Shown here piece after piece: positions 8,135-16,087 of a stretch of DNA of 64,000 nucleotides. Under the pieces are notes generated by a model, which ran no database searches, had not been told where the DNA came from, and worked only from the letters and a program-made list of their open reading frames with translations. This stretch comes from JAHBXL01 sp964409775. Its GTDB lineage: Bacteria > Planctomycetota > Phycisphaerae > Phycisphaerales > UBA1924. The stretch's first letter is position 1. The number at the start of each line of letters is the position of its first letter. Made by a program: the position numbers and the translations under genes. The stretch is taken from contig CAYPEI010000010.1 of NCBI GenBank assembly GCA_964409775.1, positions 1-64,000 on the forward strand, in the 5' to 3' direction.

Positions 8135-8515
8135 ATGGGCGACCTGCTCGACCGGGGCTCTGCGTTCCTGGATGACCAGCGGCACCGGCACATGAGCCGC
8201 ACCGTGGTGTACCAGCGCGGAGCCGAGGCAAAGGAGGTTCAGGCCACGATTGGCCGCACGGAGTTCGAGCAGGCCGACGATGCGGGCCTGATCCACCGGA
8301 CGGAGTCACGGGACTTCCTGATCCGAACGGCGGACCTGGACCTCGGCCCTGGCCCGACGCTCCCGCGGGCCGGTGATCAGGTGCGTGAGACGGTCGGAAC
8401 GCAGGTGTTCGTGTACGAGGTCAACGCGCCGGGCGGGCAGCCGCCGTTCCGGTACAGCGACCCCTACCGCAGGGTTCTTCGGATTCACACCAAGCACATC
8501 GGCACGGAGACGTGA
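8135..8515 (+). CDS. Probable head-tail connector / head completion protein
   Basis: 126 residues with a GGAG site six bases before the ATG. It is the first gene after the decoration protein, in the usual place of head-tail adaptor proteins. It begins with a helix (LLDRGSAFLDDQRHRHM), followed by a predicted beta-rich body ending in 'FRYSDPYRRVLRIHTKHIG'. An arrangement of N-terminal helix plus beta barrel is common in connector and stopper proteins, but no family was recognised with certainty. Its stop codon overlaps the next start. Confidence 0.55.
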   Translation: MGDLLDRGSAFLDDQRHRHMSRTVVYQRGAEAKEVQATIGRTEFEQADDAGLIHRTESRDFLIRTADLDLGPGPTLPRAGDQVRETVGTQVFVYEVNAPGGQPPFRYSDPYRRVLRIHTKHIGTET

Positions 8516-8784
8516 TGGCGGACGGCAACGGACAGAACGGAACGAAGGCCCGCTGGGCAGGGGTGCTCGTCACCATCATCCTCGCCGCCGGCGCGATGAC
8601 GATCCAGTGGGGCGTGGTCACCACCAAGCTCCAGCAGGTCGAGAAGCGGCTCGACGAGTTCATCGGCGAGGCTCGCTCCATCCGCGCCGACTACCAGGCG
8701 ATGGAACGGCGTGTGTCCTACCTCGAGGGCAAGGTGGCGGGCCTAAGCGCCGCGGCGGATGCGGGGAGGGAAGGACGCCCGTGA
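8515..8784 (+). CDS. Single-pass membrane protein with coiled coil
   Basis: 89 residues starting at the ATG that overlaps the previous stop (TGATG). GGAG is at 8506-8509, and a GTG three bases earlier is the alternative start. Residues about 13-33 (RWAGVLVTIILAAGAMTIQW) form one transmembrane segment. The rest is a heptad-like coiled coil (LQQVEKRLDEF to MERRVSYLEGKVAGL). This layout is seen in small phage membrane proteins such as spanin-like or holin-accessory proteins and in tail-assembly membrane anchors. Its place among head-tail genes rather than lysis genes is odd. A role in lysis or in infection is possible and unproven. Confidence 0.6.
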   Translation: MADGNGQNGTKARWAGVLVTIILAAGAMTIQWGVVTTKLQQVEKRLDEFIGEARSIRADYQAMERRVSYLEGKVAGLSAAADAGREGRP

Positions 8785-9212
8785 GCACCATCGTCGCCAT
8801 CGCCGATGCCCTGGCTGCGCACATCAACGCGGCCTCGTTCGGGCAGCCCGTGAACGCGGTGCGGATGTTCCAGCCCGCGTTCACGCTGGAGGACCTCAAG
8901 GACCTGCGCGTGTCGGTCGTGCCGCGAACGACGGCCATCGCCGCGGCGACCCGGGACAGCAGCTCCTTCGAGTGCGTGATCGACGTGGGCGTGCAGAAGA
9001 AACTGTCCGCCGAGGGTGAACAGGCCGAGATCGACGGTCTGCTCGATCTCGTCGAGGCCATCGGCGACCACGTCCGGCTGAAGCGCCTGCCCGATGCGCC
9101 CGACGCGGCGTGGGTCGGGATCGCGCACGAGCCCGTGGTGTCGACCGAGTCGCTGGAGCAGCACCGAGTGTTCACGAGCGTGTTGAGCGTCACATACCGG
9201 GTGCGGAGGTAG
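8781..9212 (+). CDS. Probable tail completion / connector protein
   Basis: 143 residues, GTG start in a GTGA overlap, preceded by a strong GGGAGGGAAGG. The composition and order (helical N terminus 'IVAIADALAAHINAA', then beta strands 'VSVVPRTT', 'FECVIDVGVQKK', and a C-terminal 'HRVFTSVLSVTYRVRR') resemble small tail-terminator or completion proteins of siphoviruses, which cap the tail tube. This is inferred from fold pattern and from the position just before the tail tube genes. No diagnostic motif exists for this class. Confidence 0.55.
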   Translation: MSTIVAIADALAAHINAASFGQPVNAVRMFQPAFTLEDLKDLRVSVVPRTTAIAAATRDSSSFECVIDVGVQKKLSAEGEQAEIDGLLDLVEAIGDHVRLKRLPDAPDAAWVGIAHEPVVSTESLEQHRVFTSVLSVTYRVRR

Positions 9213-9214
9213 CC

Positions 9215-9472
9215 GTGCGGAACGTCGTGTTCATCAAGGTGGAGCTCGAGGAAGGCGACAAGCCCCTCTCGGATACGCCGCTGGTCGCGACGTTCACGCT
9301 CATGGCGGCGCACACGAACACGCAGCCCATGACGCTTTCCGACGGCAAGGGCGTGGAGATCCCGGTCCCGGCGGGCGTGCAGATCCCGTTCGAGCAGGTC
9401 AACCTGGCGGACATTTTCGTTCGGAGCAAGGCGGGTGAGGTGGCGTTCGTAGTCGGCCACACGGCTGGATAG
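9215..9472 (+). CDS. Small structural-region phage protein
   Basis: 85 residues, GTG start four bases after a perfect GGAGGT (9205-9210). It is mostly beta, with 'PLVATFTLMAAHTNTQPMTL', 'VEIPVPAGVQIPFEQVNL' and 'VAFVVGHTAG'. It lies between the tail-completion candidate and the tail tube gene. I do not recognise a family. A small tail or neck component is the simplest reading from its context. Confidence 0.55.
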   Translation: MRNVVFIKVELEEGDKPLSDTPLVATFTLMAAHTNTQPMTLSDGKGVEIPVPAGVQIPFEQVNLADIFVRSKAGEVAFVVGHTAG

Positions 9473-9487
9473 AGCAGGAGAACAACG

Positions 9488-9916
9488 ATGGCGATCAAAC
9501 TCGGCATGGAAGCCAAGCTGCTCTACAAGGTCGGCGGTCAGGCCGGCGGCGGAGCATGGGTGGTCCTGGGCAACACCCGCGATGTCACACTCAACCTCGA
9601 AGCAGGCGAAGCGGACGTGACGACACGCGCGAACAGCGGCTGGCGGGCCACCGTCGCCACGCTCAAAGAGGCGAGCGTTGAGTTCGAGATGGTGTGGGAC
9701 ACGGCCGACGCCGGGTTCACCGCCATCAAGAACGCGTTCTTCGGCAACGACCCCATCGGCTTCCAGATTCTCGACGAGACCAGCGGCCAGGGTCTCCAGG
9801 CGGACTTCTCCATCACCAACTTCTCGCGCAACGAAGCGCTGGAGGAGGCGATCACCGTCTCGGTCACCGCGAAGGTGACGTACTCGGCGACGGCGCCTTC
9901 ATGGATCGGCGGCTGA
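9488..9916 (+). CDS. Major tail tube protein
   Basis: 142 residues with AGGAG at 9476-9480. The sequence has the tail-tube pattern: an opening strand 'MEAKLLYKVG', then 'NTRDVTLNLEAGEADVTTRANSGWRATVATLKEASVEFEMVWD' split over several strands. Next comes the helix 'FTAIKNAFF', then 'IGFQILDE' and a closing strand pair ending 'VSVTAKVTYSA'. The phrase 'AGEADVTTRANSGWR' resembles the D-T-T-N/R-GW motif common in TP901-1/lambda-V-type tube subunits. It polymerises around the tape measure to form the tail tube. The tail chaperones follow 64 bases later, as expected. Confidence 0.8.
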   Translation: MAIKLGMEAKLLYKVGGQAGGGAWVVLGNTRDVTLNLEAGEADVTTRANSGWRATVATLKEASVEFEMVWDTADAGFTAIKNAFFGNDPIGFQILDETSGQGLQADFSITNFSRNEALEEAITVSVTAKVTYSATAPSWIGG

Positions 9917-9980
9917 GCACGTCGGCTTGCTATCGGGTTGGCGTCGGATTCCTGTCGGGCCTTGAGTCACGGAGGTACGG

Positions 9981-10475
9981 ATGCGATCGTTCAAGGACAA
10001 CCAGGGACGGCAGTGGTCGGTCGAGATCAACGTCACCGCCATCAAGCGCGTGCGCGGCCTCACCGGCGAGGACCTGATGCAGGTCATCGAGGGGACGCTG
10101 ATCGAGAAGCTGATCCGCGACCCCGTGCTGCTCTGCGACGTGGTCTACGCGATCTGCAAGCCCGAAGCCGATGCCAAGAACGTCTCCGATGAGGAGTTCG
10201 GCAGGGCGATGGCGGGCGACGTGATCGAGGCCGCGACCACGGCGGTGCTGGAGGAACTCGTGGGTTTCTGCCCGAGCCCGAGGGACCGGGCCAACCTCGG
10301 GCGGGTGCTCCAGGCCACGCGGAAGGTAATGGACCGGGCGCGGGATCTGGTGGAGAAGAAGCTCGACAGCGGGGAACTGGATCGGCTGGCGGACCGCCTG
10401 CTCTCCGGGGAAGCGACTGCTGGAAGCTCGTTCACCAGTGCGCCGGAATCCTCGGCATCGATCCCGGCTCCCTGA
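9981..10475 (+). CDS. Tail assembly chaperone, upstream frame (gpG-like)
   Basis: 164 residues, located between tail tube and tape measure in the slot of lambda gpG. It is helical and acidic, with 'RQWSVEINVTAIKRVRGLTG' at the start, 'LLCDVVYAIC' in the middle and a Ser/Ala/Pro-rich end. Such chaperones coat the tape measure and recruit tube subunits and are not in the virion. The C-terminal about 22 residues (GSSFTSAPESSASIPAP) look like read-through of the wrong frame. Conserved-looking sequence continues instead in the -1 frame, pointing to a programmed frameshift. Confidence 0.72.
   Translation: MRSFKDNQGRQWSVEINVTAIKRVRGLTGEDLMQVIEGTLIEKLIRDPVLLCDVVYAICKPEADAKNVSDEEFGRAMAGDVIEAATTAVLEELVGFCPSPRDRANLGRVLQATRKVMDRARDLVEKKLDSGELDRLADRLLSGEATAGSSFTSAPESSASIPAP
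10403..10420 (+). other. Candidate -1 frameshift zone in the tail chaperone pair
   Basis: In this zone the gpG-like frame reads CTC TCC GGG GAA GCG. The -1 frame is open across it and from about 10415 encodes 'CWKLVHQCAGILGIDPG' and onward. This joins smoothly to the downstream chaperone frame, whose own first ATG (10490) falls inside that conserved-looking stretch. The run CCGGGGAAG could allow slippage. It is not a canonical X-XXY-YYZ heptamer in the zero frame, so the exact site is uncertain. Confidence 0.45.
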
Positions 10476-10489
10476 CCCTCCGCGATCTG

Positions 10490-10717
10490 GTGGCGATGCT
10501 CGACGGCAGGCAGCGCCACGACTGGTCGATCGCCTCGGCCGTCATGGCGCTCGTCGCCAACATCCACCGTGACCCCAAGCGATCCCGCCGACTCAACCCC
10601 AGCGACTTCGACCCCTTCGCCAAGCGCCACCGGCCTATCCCGGTCGGCGTCTCGGTTCTCAAGGACGTGTTCATCGACGGCAAGATGCCCCCCATCCCCA
10701 AGGAGGCTCACGGATGA
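10490..10717 (+). CDS. Tail assembly chaperone, -1 frame portion (gpGT-like)
   Basis: 75 residues from the first ATG, but the coding pattern in this frame extends upstream to about 10415. In the extended frame the order is W-x-L-V...GI-x-PGSLTLRDL...GRQRHDW...A-x-x-MA-x-VANIHRDPK...DFDPF. This is typical of the T part of siphovirus tail chaperones ('lTl-eL ... W ... R ... dF-P'). It is therefore probably made mainly as a C-terminal extension of the preceding protein through a -1 ribosomal frameshift. Its last bases overlap the lipoprotein start (ATGA). Confidence 0.65.
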   Translation: MAMLDGRQRHDWSIASAVMALVANIHRDPKRSRRLNPSDFDPFAKRHRPIPVGVSVLKDVFIDGKMPPIPKEAHG

Positions 10718-11202
10718 AGTTCCTCAGCTCGCTCTCCACCCGCCACTACGTCTACATCGTCGGCCTGCTGCTCATGGCGCTCGTGCTCACGTCGTGCGCG
10801 GGCTTCGACCTGGGCGACCTCGTGAAGGTCAAGACGCCCAACACGATCCAGCAGACCACAGGGCTGCCGTCAACGCTCAGCCTGAACGAGGCGGAGGTCG
10901 AGTACCAGAACTGGTTCAACGGGACGCAGACCACCGGCGCGCGGTGGAAGAGCAACATCGAGCGAGCCGGCGAACTCCGCGGCCTGTTCAGCCAGCTCAC
11001 ACTGTCGGCCCTCGACACCGTCGGGCCGACGGTCGCGGGCTTGCCGGTGCTCGGCCCGGCGCTCCCGGCGCTCACCGGGATCGTCGGCTTGTTCATCGGC
11101 TCAGGCCGTCTCCGCAAGGAGAAGGAAGCGTCGTTCAACAAAGGCCTGGAGAAGGGCAGCGGCCTCGCTGGCGGCCCCACCAGCGGCGGGAGCGGCGCGT
11201 GA
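10714..11202 (+). CDS. Phage lipoprotein with signal peptide and second hydrophobic segment
   Basis: 162 residues. The N terminus is a lipoprotein signal: basic start, hydrophobic core YIVGLLLMALVL, then lipobox LTSC-AG with the lipid-attached cysteine at residue 28. A second hydrophobic stretch (about 112-135, 'VAGLPVLGPALPALTGIVGLFIG') may be membrane-associated. The tail is basic and Gly/Ser-rich. It is coupled by ATGA to the chaperone frame and by GTGA to the next gene, so it belongs to the late operon. Phage lipoproteins can block superinfection or act in lysis; neither is shown here. A lipoprotein inside the tail cluster is unusual. Confidence 0.7.
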   Translation: MKFLSSLSTRHYVYIVGLLLMALVLTSCAGFDLGDLVKVKTPNTIQQTTGLPSTLSLNEAEVEYQNWFNGTQTTGARWKSNIERAGELRGLFSQLTLSALDTVGPTVAGLPVLGPALPALTGIVGLFIGSGRLRKEKEASFNKGLEKGSGLAGGPTSGGSGA

Positions 11203-11639
11203 TCACCATGCGGATCAAGGACATGTTCTTCGACCGCGCGGCGGTGGTCCGTGCGGTCGATGGGGCCAAGCGGAAGGTGCTCAGCAAAGCCGGCGCGTTC
11301 ATCCGCACGGCGGCCCGCACGAGCATCCGCAAGCGCAAGGGCTCCGCACCCGCGGGCAAGCCTCCCCACTCACACGAGGGGAGTCTGCGACGGCTCATCC
11401 TCTTCGGGTACGACAGAGCGGCGGACTCCGTGGTCGTCGGCCCCGTGGGCTTCAAGAAGAGCGTCGCGCCAAACGTGCTGGAGTATGGCGGTGACACGGT
11501 CGTTTTACGGCGGAAGGGTGGGAAGCTCACGTCGCAAAGGGTCAAGATCGCCGCGCGGCCGTACATGGCCCCGGCGCTGGAAAAGGAGCGGCCGAAGCTG
11601 CCGCTGCTGTGGCGGAACTCCATTCGGAAGGGAGCCTGA
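11199..11639 (+). CDS. HK97-gp10-like tail/neck protein
   Basis: 146 residues, GTG start in a GTGA overlap, with GGGAG at 11188-11192. An ATG nine bases later is the alternative start. The basic N-terminal half (AKRKVLSKAGAFIRTAARTSIRKRKG), then 'PPHSHEGSLRRLILFGYD', 'SVVVGPVG', 'APNVLEYGG' and 'AARPYMAPALEKERPKL', follow the HK97-gp10 / virion morphogenesis family. In that family a conserved 'RPF-R-AL' and 'LE-G' close the protein. Members act at the head-tail junction or tail terminator. Family membership is fairly clear from the closing motif. Confidence 0.72.
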   Translation: MITMRIKDMFFDRAAVVRAVDGAKRKVLSKAGAFIRTAARTSIRKRKGSAPAGKPPHSHEGSLRRLILFGYDRAADSVVVGPVGFKKSVAPNVLEYGGDTVVLRRKGGKLTSQRVKIAARPYMAPALEKERPKLPLLWRNSIRKGA

Positions 11640-11642
11640 TCG

Positions 11643-13637
11643 GTGGCCGACACGCGGGGCATCCGGGCTGGACGGGCGTTCGTCGAACTCGGTGTGAGCG
11701 ACAAGCTCACCGCCGGGCTTCGCCGCGCCCAAAAGCAGCTCGAAGCCTTCGGCGCTGGCCTGCGGTCGGTGGGCACCCGGCTCGCGGGCATCGGCGCGGC
11801 GGCGGTCACGGCGCTGCTCGCCACGGCCAAGGCCTTCTCCGACACCGGCGACATGCTCGACAAGATGAGCCAGCGGACCGGCGTGAGCGTGGAGGCCCTG
11901 TCCGAGTTGGGATTCGCGGCCGACCTTTCCGGCACGGACCTGGAAACGCTCGAGTCCGGCCTGCGGAACATGCAGCGGACGCTCGCGGGCGCGGCACAGG
12001 GGTCGGCCTCCGCGGGTGAGGCCCTTGGCCGGCTCGGGCTCAGCGCCGCGCAGCTGTCGGGCCTCTCACCGGACGAGCAGTTCAAGGTCCTCGCGGAGCG
12101 CATTTCGCAGGTGCGCGATCCGGCCCTCCGCTCTGCGATGGCGATGGAGATCTTCGGCAAGGCCGGGACCAAGCTCCTGCCGCTCATGGCAGACGGCGCG
12201 GCGGGTATCGAGGCGATGCAGGAAGAGGCCCGGCGTCTCGGCCTCACGGTAAGCACCGAGACCGCCCGCGATGCCGCGCAGCTCAACGACGCCCTCGGCA
12301 CCCTTTGGAAAGTGCTCAAGCAGGGCGTGTTCACGATCGGCGGGGCGCTCGCGCCCACGCTGAAGGACCTCGCCGAGCGGATCACCCGCATCGTCGTGAG
12401 CGTTACCACCTGGATCAAGGCGCACCGAGAGACGGTTGTGTGGGCGCTCAAAGTCGCCGCTGCCGTCGCAGTCGCGGGGATCGCCATCGTCGCTCTCGGC
12501 TACATCATCTCCGGCATCGGCGCGACGCTCGGGATCGTCGCCGGGGTCATCGGCGGGATTGGGACCGCATTCAGTCTGATCGGGGCCGCCATCGCGGCGA
12601 TTCTGTCGCCGGTCGGGCTCGCGATCGCCGCGATCGTGGCGCTCGGCGGCGTGCTCATCGTTACCACCGGCGTCGGCGGCGAAGCCCTCGCGTGGCTCGG
12701 CGAGCAGTTCACCCGCCTCCGCGACTGGGTGGCCAAGGTCGTCGGGGGCATCTCGGACGCCCTCGCCGCTGGTGACATTGCACTTGCCGCCGAGATCCTG
12801 TGGCTGTCGCTGAAAGTCGTCTGGCAGCAGGGCGTGGCGGCGCTCAACAAGGTTTGGCTGGAGGCCAAGGAGTTCTTCGTCTCGACGGCCTACGGCATGT
12901 GGTACGGGGCGCTCGCTGCCGCGGAGATCGTGTTCCATGCTCTCGAAGTTGCGTGGATCGAGACCACCGCGTTCCTCTCCAAGACCTGGACCAACTTTAC
13001 GACCGGCTTCCAGCAGGTGTGGGAGTCGGCAACGTCGTGGGTCGCCAAGCGGATGCTGGAGATCCAGGGGCTGTTCGACTCGGGGCTCGACGTGGACGCC
13101 GCGAAGAGGGCCGTCGATGATCAACTCGAATCACGCTTGGCGGAACTGGAGAGCGCAGCCCAGCGGCAGGTGGCTGCCCGAGAGGGACAGCGTGCCGCAG
13201 AACGCGAGCAGGCCGCCACCCTGCACGAAGCGACGCTTGCCGGGATCGGGCGCGACTTTGAAGAGGCCCGGGCCGCGCTCAAGGCGAACACGGAGGCGGG
13301 GCTCGCGGAGTCGCAAGCGGCGCTGGATGCCGCGAAGCAGAAACTCGCCGACGCCATCGAGCAGGCGCGACAGAAGCGGGAGGCGGCGGACGCCGAGCGC
13401 GGACCCGCGCGCACGCCGCGCGACCTAATGGCCGAGTTCGAGGACCGGCTCGCCGGCCTCGGCGAGGTCATCGGCAAGGGGATCAGCGTGCGAGGCACGT
13501 TCAACGCCCGCGCAGCGCAAGGGCTGGAGTCCGACGGTGGGGCTGCGGAACGCACCGCCCGCGCCACCGAGCAGACCGCCAAGCACACCAAGCGTCTGGC
13601 CGACGCCGCGCAGAGCGGCGGGCTGACGTTCGCGTAA
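11643..13637 (+). CDS. Tail tape measure protein
   Basis: 664 residues, GTG start three bases after the previous stop. The N-terminal half carries the tape-measure pattern: 'LTAGLRRAQKQLEAFGAGLRSVG', then 'FSDTGDMLDKMSQRTGVSVEALSELGFAADLSG', then 'LRSAMAMEIFGKAGTKLLPLM' (phage tail tape measure domain). Residues about 260-365 contain several hydrophobic membrane-like stretches rich in Ala/Ile/Val/Gly, as in many tape measures that help DNA cross the inner membrane. The C-terminal third is long helical coiled coil with repeated 'AAxRQ/AE' patterns. By the usual rule of about 0.15 nm per residue this length suggests a tail near 100 nm. Confidence 0.9.
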   Translation: MADTRGIRAGRAFVELGVSDKLTAGLRRAQKQLEAFGAGLRSVGTRLAGIGAAAVTALLATAKAFSDTGDMLDKMSQRTGVSVEALSELGFAADLSGTDLETLESGLRNMQRTLAGAAQGSASAGEALGRLGLSAAQLSGLSPDEQFKVLAERISQVRDPALRSAMAMEIFGKAGTKLLPLMADGAAGIEAMQEEARRLGLTVSTETARDAAQLNDALGTLWKVLKQGVFTIGGALAPTLKDLAERITRIVVSVTTWIKAHRETVVWALKVAAAVAVAGIAIVALGYIISGIGATLGIVAGVIGGIGTAFSLIGAAIAAILSPVGLAIAAIVALGGVLIVTTGVGGEALAWLGEQFTRLRDWVAKVVGGISDALAAGDIALAAEILWLSLKVVWQQGVAALNKVWLEAKEFFVSTAYGMWYGALAAAEIVFHALEVAWIETTAFLSKTWTNFTTGFQQVWESATSWVAKRMLEIQGLFDSGLDVDAAKRAVDDQLESRLAELESAAQRQVAAREGQRAAEREQAATLHEATLAGIGRDFEEARAALKANTEAGLAESQAALDAAKQKLADAIEQARQKREAADAERGPARTPRDLMAEFEDRLAGLGEVIGKGISVRGTFNARAAQGLESDGGAAERTARATEQTAKHTKRLADAAQSGGLTFA

Positions 13638-13649
13638 GGAGAGTCGTTC

Positions 13650-14459
13650 GTGCCGATCACGGTGACGGAGAAGTTCGAGAGCCGCAAGTCCACCAAGGGC
13701 GACAACCCCTCGGCAGAACTGGTCTACACCGTGCGCGGGACCAACGACGACCTCGCGGCCCGCAACGCCGCCGAGACCACCAGCCCCGCGACCTACGACG
13801 GCCAACCCCGGCAATCCACCTCTGTCGAGCCGGTCGGCGATGAGCTGTGGGAGGCCGTGGTCCGCTACGGGAAGGCCCAGGGTGGATCGCTCCCGGAGCC
13901 CGGCGAGAGCATCTTCTCCTTCGACACCGGCGGTGGCACGCAGCACATCACTCAAAGCAAGGAAACGGTGTCGTCGCACGCACCGTCGGGCGGATCGGCC
14001 CCCGACTTCGGCGGCGCGATCGGCGTGACCGCTGACGGCGTCGAGGGCGTGGACATCACCGTTCCGGTCTTCCAGTTCTCCGAGACGCACTACTTCACCA
14101 ACGACCAGGTGACGCCCGCGTACAAGGGCACTCTGTTCTCGCTCACCGGCAAGGTGAACACCGGCGCGTTCAAGGGATTCCAGGCGGGCGAGGTCCTGTT
14201 CCTGGGCGCTTCTGGCGCGCGGCGCGGTACCGATCCCGACGACGACTGGGAGATCACGTTCCGCTTTGCTGCCAGCCCCAACGCAACAGGCATCTCCGTG
14301 GGCGACATCAGCGGCATCAGCAAGAAGGGGTGGGAGTACCTGTGGGTGCGGTACGCCGACCAGGAGGACACGGGATCGCACGCGATCGTGAAGCGCCCGG
14401 TTGCGGCGTATGTCGAGCGCGTGTACGACGAGGGCAGCTTCGCCGGATTGGGAATCTGA
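13650..14459 (+). CDS. Probable distal tail structural protein
   Basis: 269 residues with a GTG start and a GGAG (13639-13642) just upstream. Mainly beta: 'ITVTEKFESRK', 'AELVYTVRGT', a Gly/Ser-rich segment about 95-120, then 'VDITVPVFQFSETHYFTNDQVTPAYKGTLFSLTGKVN' and 'DDWEITFRFAASPN'. It lies directly after the tape measure, where distal tail or baseplate proteins are encoded. It contains 'KVNTGAFKGFQAGEVLFLGASG', and a 'GF--GEVLFLG' pattern recurs in phage tail proteins from related hosts. No enzymatic motif was found, and the assignment is positional. Confidence 0.6.
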   Translation: MPITVTEKFESRKSTKGDNPSAELVYTVRGTNDDLAARNAAETTSPATYDGQPRQSTSVEPVGDELWEAVVRYGKAQGGSLPEPGESIFSFDTGGGTQHITQSKETVSSHAPSGGSAPDFGGAIGVTADGVEGVDITVPVFQFSETHYFTNDQVTPAYKGTLFSLTGKVNTGAFKGFQAGEVLFLGASGARRGTDPDDDWEITFRFAASPNATGISVGDISGISKKGWEYLWVRYADQEDTGSHAIVKRPVAAYVERVYDEGSFAGLGI

Positions 14460-14462
14460 ACG

Positions 14463-15491
14463 ATGGGCGACGTGTTCCGCAAAGTCCGGTCGGGCCAACC
14501 GCTCCGCATCCCCGCGGCGGCGTACAACGCTTTCGTCGATGCGGCCGTCGATCTGCGCCAGCGGGAGCGAAACTCCAACGCCGGATTGGCGCTCGAACCC
14601 GCCCAGCGCGGCATCGTGCTGGTCCGCAACGACTCCGACGACGACATCGAGCCGTACCACGCGCTGTCCATCACCGGCGTGCTCGTGCAGCCCGACAACG
14701 AGGACCAGGAGCGGACGTTCCATAGCCGTACTCCGCTGACCGGGGAGGTCGCCACCGACGAGTCCCCATCGCTCTCGTTCGTGCTGGCCCTCCAGCCGAT
14801 CAAGCCGGGCGATCTCGGACGCTGCGTGCTCACGGGCGTGACGCCCGCGCGGGTCTTCATCACCAACGAGACGGACACTACCTGCGAGCTCGCTCCCGAG
14901 GAAACGGTGCTCGCCAGCACGCCGATGGGCGGCATTCCGATCCTGTGGAAAGAGGAGGGCGTCGGCGAGAAGTGGGCTGTCATCGAGATGGGCCAGCCCT
15001 CGCCCGGCCGGGTCACGGCGATCCTCGGGGCAGCGCAGCCCATCCCCACAGAGAACAACCGCTGGCGCTACCCGTGGGTCGAGGCCAGGATCGACGGAGA
15101 CCCCGGCAGCGACACTTACCTGCGGTATGTGCCCGTGCCGGAAGGGTTGTCATCCCAGCTGCCGGGCGGTGGCGAGGACCCGACACGGCTGGCGATCAAC
15201 CGCTTCGAAGCCCACCACATGAACGACTTCGACCCCGGCTCGGGCTTCGGCGGCCTGCTGGGGTTGGGTCCGGTCTGCGAGTTGCCGGGCGTGCTCCCTA
15301 AGTGCCCGCCTGCACGCTCGCTGAAGCCCAGGCTCGTTCCGATTCCCGAGGGTGTCTGTGTGCAGCTCACCTGCGAGCGCAACAGCAAGGGCAGGCCGGT
15401 GTGGGTTTTCGAGGCGATGAGCCTGATCGAGATCGCCGACCCGGCGGACGAAGACCGCAAGTTCAACATCTACATCGAGGGGGGCGCATGA
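14463..15491 (+). CDS. Probable tail-associated structural protein
   Basis: 342 residues, three bases after the previous stop. It begins 'MGDVFRKVRSGQPLRIPAAAYNAFVDAAVD', a motif frequent at the start of phage structural proteins located after the tail genes. The rest is beta-rich (about 45-210) with a Pro/Gly-rich middle and six cysteines in the last third. It overlaps the methyltransferase gene by four bases. It could be a tail fibre base or a spike-attached protein. No receptor-binding or hydrolase motif was seen. Confidence 0.58.
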   Translation: MGDVFRKVRSGQPLRIPAAAYNAFVDAAVDLRQRERNSNAGLALEPAQRGIVLVRNDSDDDIEPYHALSITGVLVQPDNEDQERTFHSRTPLTGEVATDESPSLSFVLALQPIKPGDLGRCVLTGVTPARVFITNETDTTCELAPEETVLASTPMGGIPILWKEEGVGEKWAVIEMGQPSPGRVTAILGAAQPIPTENNRWRYPWVEARIDGDPGSDTYLRYVPVPEGLSSQLPGGGEDPTRLAINRFEAHHMNDFDPGSGFGGLLGLGPVCELPGVLPKCPPARSLKPRLVPIPEGVCVQLTCERNSKGRPVWVFEAMSLIEIADPADEDRKFNIYIEGGA

Positions 15492-16087
15492 CGACGGCCT
15501 CCCCGACCAAGCCCGTACTCGACGCCCGCCGCGAGCACGAGCGGAAGAAGTACGTCGCGCTGGCCGCGCGGCCCGCCACGCCCGGAACTGGGTACGGCGC
15601 GACCAACCACGGCGCAGCAGCATTCCCGCTGGTGCAGCGACTGAAGCCCCGCTTCGTCGTGGACTTCGGGTGCGGGCGGAACGACTTCATCGGCGCGCTG
15701 CGGCGGCTCGGCATTGACGGGCTCGGCATCGACTTCGCCTTCCCCGAAGCGGACATCACGCGGGCGATGCACAAGACCGGCCTGCTCGACAGCGTTGCCG
15801 ACGTGGTGGCGAGCTTCGATGCTCTGGAGCACCTGCTCCCGGAGGATGTGGACGCGGTGCTGGCGGAGATGCGGCGGGTCGGTCGCCCGCGGGCGCACTT
15901 TGTGTTCTCGATCTGCACGCGCCCGAGCCGGACCACCGTTGCCGGCGAGGGTCTGCATCCCACGGTGCGGCCGCTTGCATGGTGGCTGGATCGCATTGGT
16001 CAGGTCGGCACGGTGACTGCGCCGAAGGCCGAGGGTCGGTACATCGTCGGGCGATTCGCTGCCAAGGAGGGCTGCGGCTGTGCGTGA
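15488..16087 (+). CDS. SAM-dependent methyltransferase, phage-encoded
   Basis: 199 residues, ATG in the ATGA overlap with the preceding gene. The class I methyltransferase glycine-rich motif I is 'VVDFGCGRNDF' (about 58-68). It is followed by 'GIDFAFPEADITRA' (motif II acidic region) and 'VASFDALEHLLPEDVDAVLAEMRRV' (motifs IV/V, the 'hDxLEHL' signature of small-molecule or sugar methyltransferases). It lacks target-recognition features of DNA methyltransferases. The next gene looks like a glycosyltransferase, so decoration of a sugar or of a virion protein is likelier than DNA modification. That is inference from context. Confidence 0.8.
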   Translation: MTTASPTKPVLDARREHERKKYVALAARPATPGTGYGATNHGAAAFPLVQRLKPRFVVDFGCGRNDFIGALRRLGIDGLGIDFAFPEADITRAMHKTGLLDSVADVVASFDALEHLLPEDVDAVLAEMRRVGRPRAHFVFSICTRPSRTTVAGEGLHPTVRPLAWWLDRIGQVGTVTAPKAEGRYIVGRFAAKEGCGCA

